From positions 1 to 64,000 of the forward strand of contig CAMZGD010000009.1 in the NCBI GenBank assembly GCA_947306365.1: a stretch of DNA of 64,000 nt, in the 5' to 3' direction. The notes under the pieces were generated by a model, which saw only the letters and a program-made list of their open reading frames with translations, ran no database searches and was not told the origin of the DNA. A program made the translations under genes and the position numbers. Below are positions 16,916 to 26,307 of this stretch, one piece after another (the stretch's first letter is position 1; every line of letters begins with the position of its first letter). The DNA comes from an uncultured Bacteroidales bacterium (GTDB lineage Bacteria > Bacteroidota > Bacteroidia > Bacteroidales > UBA932).

Positions 16916-16939
16916 ATCTTTGCTTTTTCTGCAAAGATA
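16915..16939 (-). promoter_or_regulatory. Inverted-repeat operator containing the toxin-antitoxin promoter
   Basis: TATCTTTGC (16915-16923) and GCAAAGATA (16931-16939) form a perfect 9-base inverted repeat with a 7-base spacer. Read on the reverse strand, the outer arm holds the -7 element TATCTTTG (16939-16932), and the inner arm ends on the A of the antitoxin ATG. A repressor bound here would cover both promoter core and start codon. Confidence 0.65.
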
Positions 16940-16976
16940 GGCAAATAATGATATCAAGCAAAAAGAATGATATCTT

Positions 16977-18959
16977 TTATTGCAGGAACACGGCCGAGGC
17001 ATAGGGGCCGAGGGAGAGCAGACCGCTGGAGCCGTCGGCCATTCCGTTGGAAACGATCATCTTGTCTGTCTTGTAGCCCGTCACGGCGAAGGCGGCGGAG
17101 CCGTTTCCGAAATTGTGCGCCACGAGCACCGTCTGGCCTTCGTAATCCATCGCCCAGAGCGCCACGGCGGCGTTGGGACTGGAAACGGCGCGGATGGTTC
17201 CCCGGGCCAGTGCCTTCCAGGCGTTGCGGGCCTTCGCAAAATCGCGGTACACACGCAGAACGGAAGTCGGGTCCTGCTCCTGCGCCTCGACCGAGATGTC
17301 GGCCGAGAGCATGGTATTGTCCACCTTGCCGTTCAAGGCGCCCGAGGGAACGCCGCCGGACCGCGTCCACTTGACCGGCGCACGCACGTACTCGTCGCCC
17401 TTGCTCTTGTTGCCCCAGTAACCGAGCTCTTCACCCTGGTAGATGAAGGGCTTGCCCGGCGAGGTCAGCAGGACGGCCGCCGCCAGCTTCTCCTTGGCCA
17501 GGTCACGGCCCAGGTCGTTTGCGGCACGGTCTTCGTCGTGGTTGGTGAGCTTGATGGCGTCGATGAAGTCGGCGCGGTAACCGCGGAACAGGTTCTGGAA
17601 ATAGATGACCGTAGCGGCGAAGTCGTCGCCCTTCCCCTTGCCGATGCGGTCCCTGAGCGTATACCAGTAGTAGAAATTGAAGTTCGACGGGAGGCCCTCA
17701 TAATAGGGCGCCATCTTCTCGGCATTGTCGCACCAGGCTTCCCCCACCATATAGAAATCGCCCTTGCCGCCCGATGCTTTCCAGGAACTGTTGCAGCGGT
17801 CGTACCACTGCTTCAGGAAGGAAACGTTGGCGGAGGTCTGGTTCTGGTAGATCCAGATCACGGCATCGAGCCGCAGCCCCGCCACGCCCATCCTGATCCA
17901 TTTGTCCGCCGCACCGGCCAAGTCCTTGAAGGCGGCCGATTCGGACGCTGTGGCATAGGGACCGTAGTTGAGGTCGGGCATCGAACTGTCGAAGCTGGCG
18001 AAATACTGGATGCTGGTGCCTCCGAAAGTGATGTCATTGGCGGCGTCGCCCTTGACGAGGGTCTTGGGCGTGCCGAACGTGACGACCTGGTCGCCCGCCC
18101 TGGCGCCCCACTTGTGGTCGCCCCACGCCGTAGCGTCGTCCTTCACCAGGACACCCCAGTTGTTGTTGATGTTGAGGGTGATTTCAAAGACGTTGTCGCC
18201 CGTCTTGTACATGCGGATGGGGTTGTTCTCGTAGATGAACCACTTGACCGACGTGTCGGTATTGCCGCCCTGGGCAGATCCCGTTGCCTGTGTGACAGTC
18301 AGTTTAGGCTGCGATGCGTTCGAGGCGTCGAGTTTGAAATGCAGCAGGCCGTTGTAGCCGAGCGCTCCGCTGGAGGCCGAATACCAGGTGCCCATGCCGG
18401 GCGAAGCGGCGCCGGCGTAATTGTCGATCCGGCCGGCCGCCACGTCGGCCTGCGGATTGTCGGAAAGCACATAATACGCGCGATAAGGGCTTGCCGGGTC
18501 GGAAATGGCGTTCCGGAACCACGCGTTGTCCTTTCCCGAATGGTTGAGCACGAAATCGAGATAGATGTCGATATTCTTCGAACGGGCCTTGGTTATCAGG
18601 TCTTGCAAGTCCGCTTCCGTGCCGAGCTTCGGACTTACGGAATAATAGTCGTTCACGTTGTAGCCGTGATAAGACATCGCCTCGTGGACGGGCGACAGCC
18701 AGAGCGCCGTGGCGCCCAGCGAGTCCAGGTAGTCCAGATGCTGCGTGATGCCGCGGATATCGCCCCATCCGTCGCCGTCGCTGTCGGCGAAGCTGTAGAC
18801 GTTGAGCTGATAGGTGATGCCAGAAAGCTTCTCGGTGGAAGCCTGCATCCGCCAGGATTCATCGGTGCCGTCCACGTCCGGTCCGGGTTTGATCTCGGGA
18901 CAGGCGGTTAGCAGCAGCAAGGCGCCCATCAGTACGAAAAACTGGTAAAAGCGTTTCAT
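16977..18959 (-). CDS. susG: Surface alpha-amylase SusG (GH13 with CBM58 insertion)
   Basis: Surface lipoprotein amylase that cuts starch outside the cell for SusCD import. 660 residues, lipobox LLTAC (Cys20). The GH13 barrel starts near SGITYQLNVYSFADSDGDGWGD (46-67). Expected catalytic residues are Asp365 (GLRLDAVIW), Glu407 (MVGEAWCD) and Asp475 (LTNHDED). Residues about 205-325, between YNGLLHFKLDAS and IQYFASFDSS, form an extra domain at the place where SusG carries CBM58; this and the length (SusG is 692) support the call. MM at the start leaves 18962 or 18959 possible; I use 18959. It is transcribed towards the toxin-antitoxin pair and divergently from the next GH13 gene. Confidence 0.93.
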   Translation of the reverse strand: MKRFYQFFVLMGALLLLTACPEIKPGPDVDGTDESWRMQASTEKLSGITYQLNVYSFADSDGDGWGDIRGITQHLDYLDSLGATALWLSPVHEAMSYHGYNVNDYYSVSPKLGTEADLQDLITKARSKNIDIYLDFVLNHSGKDNAWFRNAISDPASPYRAYYVLSDNPQADVAAGRIDNYAGAASPGMGTWYSASSGALGYNGLLHFKLDASNASQPKLTVTQATGSAQGGNTDTSVKWFIYENNPIRMYKTGDNVFEITLNINNNWGVLVKDDATAWGDHKWGARAGDQVVTFGTPKTLVKGDAANDITFGGTSIQYFASFDSSMPDLNYGPYATASESAAFKDLAGAADKWIRMGVAGLRLDAVIWIYQNQTSANVSFLKQWYDRCNSSWKASGGKGDFYMVGEAWCDNAEKMAPYYEGLPSNFNFYYWYTLRDRIGKGKGDDFAATVIYFQNLFRGYRADFIDAIKLTNHDEDRAANDLGRDLAKEKLAAAVLLTSPGKPFIYQGEELGYWGNKSKGDEYVRAPVKWTRSGGVPSGALNGKVDNTMLSADISVEAQEQDPTSVLRVYRDFAKARNAWKALARGTIRAVSSPNAAVALWAMDYEGQTVLVAHNFGNGSAAFAVTGYKTDKMIVSNGMADGSSGLLSLGPYASAVFLQ

Positions 18960-18968
18960 CATAACTCC

Positions 18969-18999
18969 CAAAGTTACAGAATTGTTGTGATAATACAAA
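18969..18999 (-). promoter_or_regulatory. susG promoter
   Basis: On the reverse strand TTTG (18999-18996), 19 bases, then TAACTTTG (18976-18969) match the Bacteroidota -33/-7 consensus. The susG ATG is 7 to 10 bases past the -7 element, so the leader is very short or absent. Confidence 0.75.
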
Positions 19000-19097
19000 A
19001 AAAGTGCCGTCCCTCCCTGGGTCTTCATTGTAAGTTGCTGACAGACAGCTGCGTCCGTTGCAGGCGTAAAAGGCGAGGATAATTGCGAAATAATGAT

Positions 19098-19105
19098 TAA
19101 CTTTG
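19098..19105 (+). promoter_or_regulatory. -7 element of the GH13-susA operon
   Basis: TAACTTTG, identical to the susG -7 element on the other strand, ends 7 bases before the ATG at 19112. No good -33 element is visible, which could mean an activator is needed. The 149-base region 18963-19111 between the two divergent starch genes is the natural place for a shared regulator site, but I see no convincing repeat there. Confidence 0.6.
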
Positions 19106-19111
19106 TTCGTT

Positions 19112-21148
19112 ATGCGCAAACTATCATTTTTCTTGCTCTTGTTCGTGGCCGCCGGGTGCGGCCACGTGAAGGTGGCGCCCTCGCCGCTGTTCGACCGGGG
19201 GCCGCTGGCAAGTCCTTGCCTGATTCAGGAAACGCTGCAGCAGGTGATCCTGCGCGACTATTTCCCGACCCTTCCCGAATCGGACACCCTTTCGCTCGCG
19301 CTGATGCCGTGCGATCCGTTCCTCTCCTGGACGGAAATCACATCGAAGGCCGGGAAAGGCGCGCTCGTGATCAAGAACCTGCTGCCGGAGAAACTGGCTG
19401 CCTGCGATCCGGATAAGGCCCCCTTCATCACGACCGCACCGGTGGAAGGGAAACCGGACCGGTTCTACATCCTCATCGACAACGAGGCGGACGACGTGCT
19501 GGTGCTCTGGCAGAATACCGTGCTGGACAAGGACCATGGCATCCGTGTGATCGACCGCACGAAGCTGGAGATCACCGTGCCCCGCAACGCCCGGAAGATG
19601 GAGCGTTCCTATGTCCGCGCTTTCTGCGCGAACGCCGACGGCATCGGGAACGACATCCTCGTCCCCGTCCGCTACGGCCGGGTGATGCGCAGCACGGACG
19701 AACTCGACCGGACCGACAAGCACGCCCAGGTGCTCTATTCGCTGATGGTCGACCGCTTCGTGGACGGCAGGAAGGACAACGACATGCCGCTGAACATGAA
19801 GAATGTGAACCATAAGGTCGATTACTGGGGCGGCGACATCCTCGGCGTGACGCAGACCCTCGAAAACGGATATTTCGATTCGCTGGGCGTAACCACGATC
19901 TGGCTCTCGCCGATCACCCAGAACCCCTATGACGCCTGGGGACAGATCCACGATCCCGAGACGCAGTTCAGCGGCTACCACGGCTACTGGCCCTATTATG
20001 CCACGGCCGTGGACGTGCGCTACGGCACCGAGGCGGAACTCCGCGACCTCCTCGACAAGGCCCATAAGGACGGCAAGAACGTGATCCTGGACTACGTGTC
20101 CAACCACATGCACATCCAGAGTCCCACGCTGACGGCCCATCCCGACTGGACCACGCCGTCCGATACGCCCGACGGCCGTCCGAACCGCCAGCTCTACGAC
20201 GAGTTCCGCCTGACCACCTGGTTCGACGACCATATCCCGACCCTCGACCTGGAGCGCGCCGACATCTGCGCCCAGCTCACCGACTCGGCGCTCTATTGGG
20301 TGCAGCACTTCGATTTCGACGGCTTCCGCCATGACGCCACCAAGCACGTGCCCGAGCAGTATTGGCGGATGCTCACGCGCAAGCTCTACGACAGCCTGCC
20401 GGGGCGTACGTTCTTCCAGATCGGCGAGACCTACGGCTCCACGTCGCTCATCAATTCCTACGTGAAGCCGGGAATGCAGGACGCCCAGTTCGACTTCAAC
20501 GTCTATGACACCTTCATCTGGGCGACAACCCGGCCCGAAGGCTCCTTCGAAGGGCTGGCCGCCCGCCTTGCGGAAGACCTCTCCATCTATGGCTCGCACC
20601 ACCTGATGGGCAACATCTCCGGCAACCACGACCGTCCCCGCTACGTCTGTCTGGCGAGCGGCGACGTCCGGCAGGACGAGGACCAGAAACTGGCGGGCTG
20701 GCACCGCGACATCCGGGTTACCGACCCGGTGGGCTACCGGTACCTGAAGATGCTCCACGCGCTCAATTTCACGATTCCGGGCGTGCCGTGCATCTATTAC
20801 GGCGACGAATACGGACAGCCGGGAGCGAACGACCCGGACAACCGCCGCTGGATGCAGTTCGACGGCCTGACCGAAAGTGAACGGGACGTGCTGGCGGAGA
20901 CCGAGGCGCTCGCACGGCTGCACAACGGCTCGATGCCGCTCATCTACGGCGACTTCCGGCTGCTGTCCTGCGACCGGGACGTGCTGGCCTACAGTCGTAC
21001 CTATATGGGTGAGACCGTGGTCACGGTGCTCAACAAGGGTTCCGAGCCCCGCAGCGTGGAGATCGCGCTGCCGCTGGGCCTGACCTGCGGCGGAAAGGAC
21101 CGCTTCACGGTCGAAGTGGCGCCCGTATCTTTTGAAATCATCAAATAA
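19112..21148 (+). CDS. GH13 alpha-amylase-family lipoprotein with an N-terminal extension
   Basis: A 678-residue lipoprotein (lipobox VAAGC, Cys16). Residues about 20-200 form a beta-rich extension I cannot assign with confidence, perhaps a starch-binding domain. The GH13 barrel runs from about 205 (AQVLYSLMVDRFVDG) with Asp408 (GFRHDATKH), Glu439 (IGETYG) and Asp507 (SGNHDRPR) as expected catalytic residues, and SGYHGYWPYYA as a typical early motif. It probably hydrolyses alpha-1,4 or alpha-1,6 glucans at the surface or in the periplasm. I start at the ATG at 19112, after the -7 element; an upstream TTG would lie inside that element. First gene of a forward run of starch genes. Confidence 0.88.
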   Translation: MRKLSFFLLLFVAAGCGHVKVAPSPLFDRGPLASPCLIQETLQQVILRDYFPTLPESDTLSLALMPCDPFLSWTEITSKAGKGALVIKNLLPEKLAACDPDKAPFITTAPVEGKPDRFYILIDNEADDVLVLWQNTVLDKDHGIRVIDRTKLEITVPRNARKMERSYVRAFCANADGIGNDILVPVRYGRVMRSTDELDRTDKHAQVLYSLMVDRFVDGRKDNDMPLNMKNVNHKVDYWGGDILGVTQTLENGYFDSLGVTTIWLSPITQNPYDAWGQIHDPETQFSGYHGYWPYYATAVDVRYGTEAELRDLLDKAHKDGKNVILDYVSNHMHIQSPTLTAHPDWTTPSDTPDGRPNRQLYDEFRLTTWFDDHIPTLDLERADICAQLTDSALYWVQHFDFDGFRHDATKHVPEQYWRMLTRKLYDSLPGRTFFQIGETYGSTSLINSYVKPGMQDAQFDFNVYDTFIWATTRPEGSFEGLAARLAEDLSIYGSHHLMGNISGNHDRPRYVCLASGDVRQDEDQKLAGWHRDIRVTDPVGYRYLKMLHALNFTIPGVPCIYYGDEYGQPGANDPDNRRWMQFDGLTESERDVLAETEALARLHNGSMPLIYGDFRLLSCDRDVLAYSRTYMGETVVTVLNKGSEPRSVEIALPLGLTCGGKDRFTVEVAPVSFEIIK

Positions 21149-21158
21149 TGCAACGAAT

Positions 21159-22538
21159 ATGAAAAAGACGCTGACTTTTCTTCTGCTTTCCGTCGTGTGC
21201 CTGGCCGCCTGCCACCGCACGCCGGCCCCGCAAGGGAACTTCACGAATGTCCGCCACGCGGAATGGATCCAGCACGCCGTGATCTATCAGGTCAACGTGC
21301 GCCAGTTTACGCCGGAAGGTACGTTCGCGGCTGCGGAGCAGCAGCTCGACCGCCTCGCCGGCCTGGGTGTCGACATCCTCTGGCTGATGCCCGTCCATCC
21401 GATCGGCGTCGAGGGACGCAAGGGAACGCTTGGCAGCTACTATGCCGTGCAGGACTACTGCGCCGTCAATCCCGAATTCGGGACGCTGGACGACTTCGAC
21501 CACTTCCTGGCCGCCGCCCACGACAAGGGATTCAAGGTGATCCTCGACTGGGTGGCCAACCATACCGGCCGCGACCACGCCTGGACGACCGAGCACCGCG
21601 ACTGGTATTTCCTCGATTCGCTGGGCGGCCTGGCCACGCAGTACGACTGGACTGACATCGCCCACCTGAACTACGAGAACAACCCCGACCTCTATGCGGC
21701 GATGGAGGCGCAGATGCGTTTCTGGCTGGACCGGGGCGTGGACGGCTTCCGCTGCGACGTGGCGTCCGAGGTGCCGACCGACTTTTGGGAGAAGGCGTTC
21801 GCCGACTTCCGTGCGGTCCGTCCCGACGGCCTCTTCTTCCTGGCCGAGGCGGAGTCGCCGGACCTGCAGAAGAACGCTTTTGACGCCTACTATGCCTGGC
21901 GCCAGATGCACCTGTGGTACGACCTGGCCGCCGGCAAGAAGACGGCGGAAGACCTGGCCGACTTCTATGTGAGCTATGCCGATTCGACGGGGATGCCCGT
22001 CGGAACCCTCGCGATGAACTTCATCTCCAATCACGACCAGAATTCCTGGACGGGAACCAATACCGAAATGTACGGCGACGCCGTCAAGCAGTTCGCCGTG
22101 TTGTCGTTTATGCTGCCCGGCATCCCGATGCTCTACAACGGCGATGAGGTCGGCCTGCCGAAACGCCTCGAATTCTTCGAGAAGGATCCGATCGACTGGA
22201 GCAGCGACCCGCTCGACCTGACGACGTTCTACACCGAGCTCATCAAGCTGCGTGACGAACACGCCTGCCTGTGGACCGCGCCCTGGGGCGGCTCGATGGC
22301 GGTGCTGCCGAGCGACCATCCGGAACAGATTTTCGCCTTCGAGCGCGAGGTCGAGGGCGATATGTGCCTGGCGATGTTCAATTTCTCCGACGCGGAGGTG
22401 ACGTACAAGGTGGAGAACCACCTGGTGACGGTCGACAGCGAGTTCACGCTGCCGGCACACGGCTATCACATCATCTTCAGCGTGGGCGACTGTTTCGGTG
22501 ACTGCGATGAAAGCGAGTTTGAAGATGCGGGCGAGTAG
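21159..22538 (+). CDS. GH13 alpha-amylase-family lipoprotein
   Basis: A 459-residue lipoprotein (lipobox LAAC, Cys18) with a compact GH13 domain: VIYQVNVRQFTPEGTF (about 41-56), Asp200 (VDGFRCDVAS), Glu230 (FLAEAESPD) and Asp293 (FISNHDQNSWTG) as expected catalytic residues. It lacks the insertion seen in susG and the N-terminal extension of the preceding gene. The last 20 residues are acidic and cysteine-containing (GDCFGDCDESEFEDAGE), which is unusual; this part of the gene overlaps the start of the next gene by 32 bases (14 if the later start is used). Likely an exported maltodextrin-cleaving enzyme; exact specificity is not evident. Confidence 0.88.
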   Translation: MKKTLTFLLLSVVCLAACHRTPAPQGNFTNVRHAEWIQHAVIYQVNVRQFTPEGTFAAAEQQLDRLAGLGVDILWLMPVHPIGVEGRKGTLGSYYAVQDYCAVNPEFGTLDDFDHFLAAAHDKGFKVILDWVANHTGRDHAWTTEHRDWYFLDSLGGLATQYDWTDIAHLNYENNPDLYAAMEAQMRFWLDRGVDGFRCDVASEVPTDFWEKAFADFRAVRPDGLFFLAEAESPDLQKNAFDAYYAWRQMHLWYDLAAGKKTAEDLADFYVSYADSTGMPVGTLAMNFISNHDQNSWTGTNTEMYGDAVKQFAVLSFMLPGIPMLYNGDEVGLPKRLEFFEKDPIDWSSDPLDLTTFYTELIKLRDEHACLWTAPWGGSMAVLPSDHPEQIFAFEREVEGDMCLAMFNFSDAEVTYKVENHLVTVDSEFTLPAHGYHIIFSVGDCFGDCDESEFEDAGE

Positions 22539-24369
22539 GTGGCTTTTCCTGTGTGTGGCGATGCTGTGCACGACTGCGCTGGAGGCGGGGACCCTCGACC
22601 GGATCGAACCGCCCTGCTGGTGGGTCGGGATGCATACCGACCTGCAGCTGATGCTCCACGGCCCGGACATCCGTGGCGCGAGGGTGACGACGGACGCTTC
22701 CGTGAAGGGCCTTTCGGTCACCGGGGTGACCTCGACCGACAATCCCGACTACCTGTTCGTGGACGTGCGCGTATCAGACCGCCTGGCGCCCGGCGTCTAT
22801 GCGTTCAACCTGGTCACGCCCGACGGACGCCAGTTCGATTTCGACTATGAGTTCCTGCCGCGCCGGAAGGGTTCCGCCCGGCGGGAGTCCTTCGGCACGG
22901 CCGATGCGGTCTACCTGCTGATGCCCGACCGGTTCGCCAACGGCGACCGCCGGAACGATTCCGTGAAGGAAGCGGCCGAGAAGGCCGACCCGAAGAACCT
23001 GGGCGGCCGCCACGGCGGTGACATCCAGGGCATCATCGACCATCTCGACGACCTGGTGAAACTGGGCGTTACGACCATCTGGCCCACGCCGCTGACCTTC
23101 GACAACGAGAAGAGCTACTCGTACCACGGCTATGCGTGTGCGGACTATTACCGCATCGACCCGCGCTACGGCAGCAACGAGCTGTACCGCACCTTCGTCG
23201 GAAAGGCGCACGACAAGGGGCTGAAAGTGATCATGGACATGGTGCCGAACCACTGCGGCACCGCGCACTGGTGGATGAAGAGCCTGCCGTCCTCCACGTG
23301 GATCAATTATCCGGAGAATCTCAAGCGGGGCGGGGACCGGCTCATCCGCACCAATGCCGCGATGAGCACCCACAGCGACCCCCACGCGGCGGCGGTCGAC
23401 AAGGAATCGTGCGTGAAAGGCTGGTTCGACACGACGATGCCCGACATGAACCTCGCCGATCCGCTGGTGCGGCACTATCTGCTCCAGATGGCGGTCTGGT
23501 GGGTGGAATGGGCCGATCTCGACGGATTGCGCGTCGATACGTTCCCGTATTCCGACAAACAGGGCATCGCCGCCTGGACGAAGGGCATCCTCGACGAATA
23601 CAGGAACCTCAACATCGTGGGCGAGGTGTGGTTCGGTGACGTGGCTTCGTGCGCCTACTGGGAAGGTGTCCGGCAGAAGGACGGCTACAACTCCCATCTG
23701 CCTTCGGTGATGGACTTCCCGCTGATGTTCGCGACGATTTCCGCCCTCACGCAGGAAGGGACGTCGTGGGAACCGAGCATGCTGCGGATCTACAATTCGC
23801 TGTCGCTCGACCGGCTCTATGCCGACCCGTCCGACATCCTGGTCTTCATCGGCAATCACGACACCCCGCGTCTCGCGCACGAGCTGGGCGGCGATCCCGA
23901 CAAGATCAGGATGGCCTACGCCCTGCTGGCCACCGTGCGGGGGGTGCCGCAACTGTATTACGGCGACGAATACGGCTTGCAGAGCGCCGACGGCACGACG
24001 GGCCATTCCCAGGAACGGGTGGATATGCCCTGGGGCAAATTCACGCGTCAGCAGGAAGACCTGCAGCAGTATGTGGCCGGCCTGTTCAACTGGCGGAAAG
24101 GCTCCAAGGCCGTCACGGAAGGCGACTTCGTGCATTTCCGTCCGGACGAGCGCAATGTTTATGTCTATTTCCGTACGGGAAAGAAGGAATCCGTGATGGT
24201 GATCCTCAACGGCGGAAAGGACGATTATAAGGTGGACTGGGCTCATTTCTCGGAAATTACCGCTAAATTTGCGCAGAAAGGCAAGAATGTATTGACCGGC
24301 GAGCGGGTGAAGGTGGATGCGCCGTATGTCGTCGCTCCGAATACCGCCGCCATTATTGAATTCAGATAG
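22507..24369 (+). CDS. susA: SusA-like neopullulanase / cyclomaltodextrinase
   Basis: Periplasmic GH13 enzyme that cuts maltooligosaccharides after import through SusC. About 620 residues, like SusA (617). Signal peptide near the N terminus, then an immunoglobulin-like cyclomaltodextrinase N domain (about 28-125), the barrel (AVYLLMPDRFANGD near 134), expected catalytic Asp344 (LDGLRVDTFPY), Glu373 (IVGEVWFG) and Asp452 (IGNHDTPR), and a C-terminal beta domain. ATGs at 22507 and 22525 both give workable signal peptides and both overlap the preceding gene. The next gene begins on the base after the stop codon, so the operon continues. Confidence 0.92.
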   Translation: MKASLKMRASRWLFLCVAMLCTTALEAGTLDRIEPPCWWVGMHTDLQLMLHGPDIRGARVTTDASVKGLSVTGVTSTDNPDYLFVDVRVSDRLAPGVYAFNLVTPDGRQFDFDYEFLPRRKGSARRESFGTADAVYLLMPDRFANGDRRNDSVKEAAEKADPKNLGGRHGGDIQGIIDHLDDLVKLGVTTIWPTPLTFDNEKSYSYHGYACADYYRIDPRYGSNELYRTFVGKAHDKGLKVIMDMVPNHCGTAHWWMKSLPSSTWINYPENLKRGGDRLIRTNAAMSTHSDPHAAAVDKESCVKGWFDTTMPDMNLADPLVRHYLLQMAVWWVEWADLDGLRVDTFPYSDKQGIAAWTKGILDEYRNLNIVGEVWFGDVASCAYWEGVRQKDGYNSHLPSVMDFPLMFATISALTQEGTSWEPSMLRIYNSLSLDRLYADPSDILVFIGNHDTPRLAHELGGDPDKIRMAYALLATVRGVPQLYYGDEYGLQSADGTTGHSQERVDMPWGKFTRQQEDLQQYVAGLFNWRKGSKAVTEGDFVHFRPDERNVYVYFRTGKKESVMVILNGGKDDYKVDWAHFSEITAKFAQKGKNVLTGERVKVDAPYVVAPNTAAIIEFR

Positions 24370-25287
24370 ATGAAACCGACATTACTCGTGCTTGCGGCCG
24401 GGATGGGCTCCCGCTACGGCTCGCTCAAGCAGATGGACGGCCTCGGACCTTCCGGCGAGGCGATCATCGACTATTCCATTTATGATGCGATCCAGGCAGG
24501 TTTCGGCAAGGTCGTCTTCGTGATCCGGCATTCGTTTGCCGAAGAATTCCGGCAGATCTTTTCCCGGGAACGCTTCGGCGGGCAGGTCGAGGTGGAATTC
24601 GTCTACCAGGAACTGGATTGTCTTCCGGCGGGATACACCGTGCCGGAAGGCCGCCAGAAGCCCTGGGGGACGAACCACGCCGTGATGATGGCCCGCGATG
24701 TGATCCACGAGCCGTTCGCCGTGATCAATTCCGACGACTTCTACGGCCGTGAAGGTTTCCGGGCCATTGCCGACTTCCTGCGCGGCGTCGAAGGGCAGGC
24801 GGGCCGCTATGCCCTGGTAGGCTACTACCTGAAGAACACGCTGTCCGATTTCGGCAGCGTGTCGCGCGGCATCTGCGAGACCGACGGCGACGGCCTTCTG
24901 ACTGAAGTCGTCGAGCGGACCTCCATCCAGCGGAAGGACGACGGCAAGGTGTATTTCGCCGAAAACGGCGAAGACCACGCAGTCCCGGAGGAAAGCCTGG
25001 TGTCGATGAATTTCTGGGGCTTTACGCCCGACTACTTCGCATGGTCGGACGAGATTTTCCGCCGTTTCCTCGATTCGGACGCCGCGAAGACCAACCCCAA
25101 GGCTGAATTCTTCATCCCCTATGTGGCCGACGTGCTCATCAAGCGGGGCGACGCTTCCTTCCGGGTGCTGAACTGCGATGCCAAGTGGTTCGGCGTCACG
25201 TATAAGGAAGACCGTCCTTTTGTGGTCGCGAAGATCGGCGAACTGATCGAACGGGGTGTCTATCCGCGCAGTCTCTGGGGCCGGTAG
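24370..25287 (+). CDS. Sugar-phosphate nucleotidyltransferase family protein
   Basis: A 305-residue cytoplasmic enzyme with the NTP-transferase signature LVLAAGMGSRYGSLKQMDGLG at the N terminus and the metal-binding NSDDFYG (about 118-124). Members make NDP-sugars from sugar phosphates and NTP; the sugar is not predictable. The ATG directly follows the susA stop without spacer, and the flippase-like and kinase genes follow at 3 bases and by overlap. The position suggests that part of the imported glucose is routed into an activated sugar or cell-envelope precursor, which is an inference from gene order only. Confidence 0.85.
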   Translation: MKPTLLVLAAGMGSRYGSLKQMDGLGPSGEAIIDYSIYDAIQAGFGKVVFVIRHSFAEEFRQIFSRERFGGQVEVEFVYQELDCLPAGYTVPEGRQKPWGTNHAVMMARDVIHEPFAVINSDDFYGREGFRAIADFLRGVEGQAGRYALVGYYLKNTLSDFGSVSRGICETDGDGLLTEVVERTSIQRKDDGKVYFAENGEDHAVPEESLVSMNFWGFTPDYFAWSDEIFRRFLDSDAAKTNPKAEFFIPYVADVLIKRGDASFRVLNCDAKWFGVTYKEDRPFVVAKIGELIERGVYPRSLWGR

Positions 25288-25290
25288 CCG

Positions 25291-26307
25291 ATGGACGCCC
25301 GTCTTAAGAAAACACTCAAGTATGCACTGCTGCTCGCGCTGGTGGCAGTGCTTCTCTTTTTCGCTTTCCGCGGCGTGAAGTGGAGCGACTTCATGGACGG
25401 TCTCCGGAGTTGCCGCTGGGAGTGGATCATCGCTACGATCGCGGTCCAGTGGATCATCACCTGGCTGCGCGGAAACCGCTGGCGCATCCAGCTGGAACCG
25501 GTGCGGACGGGCGACCGGAAGATCACCCGTCGCGAAACCTATGATGCCTATGCCATCTGCTACCTGTCGAACATCGCGTTTCCGCGTTCCGGCGAGGTGG
25601 TGCGCTGCGGCCTGCTGGCCGAGACGAAGAAGACGACGTTCGAGGGCGCCCTGGGGACGGTGGTGATCGAGCGGACCTGGGACTTGCTCTGCATGGCCCT
25701 GGCCGTGGTGCCGCTGCTGTTCTTCGGCCGTTTCCGCGATTTCCTGGTCGAGAAGATGTTCCGACCGGCGGCCGGATCGATGGGCATTGGCTGGTTCTGG
25801 ATCGTGATGATCGCCCTGGCCCTGCTGGCGGCCGTCATCTTCCTGATCCGGGCCTACCGCGAGCGGATTGCCCGCAGCAAGGCCGGTGCCGCGTTCCTCA
25901 AGTTCTTCAAGGGGCTGGGAAGCGGGATCGCCGCGGCTTTCAAGATGGACCGCAAGGTCGCCTTCTTCGGCTATACCCTGCTCATCTGGTCCGGTTACTG
26001 GCTCACCAGCCTGATGACCATCCGGGCGTTCCCGAGCGCCGATTCGCTCACCGGCCTCGATGCGCTCTTCCTGATGGTGGTCGGGGCCCTGGGCTGGGTC
26101 GTGCCGGTGCAGGGCGGCTTCGGCGCCTATCATTTCATCGTCTCGATGACGCTGGTTCCCATCTATGGGTTCGAGAAGTCCACGGGACTGATCTTCGCCA
26201 CGCTGTCGCACGAATCACAGATCGTGCAGATGCTCCTGTGCGGTCTGATCTCGCTCGTGAGCTGGACCCTCTATCGCAGAAAACTGAAACGACAATCCGT
26301 GCAATGA
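25291..26307 (+). CDS. LPG-synthase-TM / flippase-like integral membrane protein (UPF0104, YbhN family)
   Basis: A 338-residue protein with 7-8 hydrophobic helices beginning YALLLALVAVLLFFAF. SNIAFPRSGEVVRC and GTVVIERTWDLLCM match the conserved SxxxPxRxGEx and ERxxD motifs of the family that includes the membrane half of lysylphosphatidylglycerol synthase. No catalytic synthase domain follows, so the role (often suggested as lipid or lipid-linked sugar flipping) is uncertain. It overlaps the kinase gene as ATGA. Confidence 0.85.
   Translation: MDARLKKTLKYALLLALVAVLLFFAFRGVKWSDFMDGLRSCRWEWIIATIAVQWIITWLRGNRWRIQLEPVRTGDRKITRRETYDAYAICYLSNIAFPRSGEVVRCGLLAETKKTTFEGALGTVVIERTWDLLCMALAVVPLLFFGRFRDFLVEKMFRPAAGSMGIGWFWIVMIALALLAAVIFLIRAYRERIARSKAGAAFLKFFKGLGSGIAAAFKMDRKVAFFGYTLLIWSGYWLTSLMTIRAFPSADSLTGLDALFLMVVGALGWVVPVQGGFGAYHFIVSMTLVPIYGFEKSTGLIFATLSHESQIVQMLLCGLISLVSWTLYRRKLKRQSVQ

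Noticed and set aside
16980-18911. A 643-codon forward frame across susG
   Set aside because: Antisense to a clear GH13 gene with all catalytic motifs; no domain of its own.
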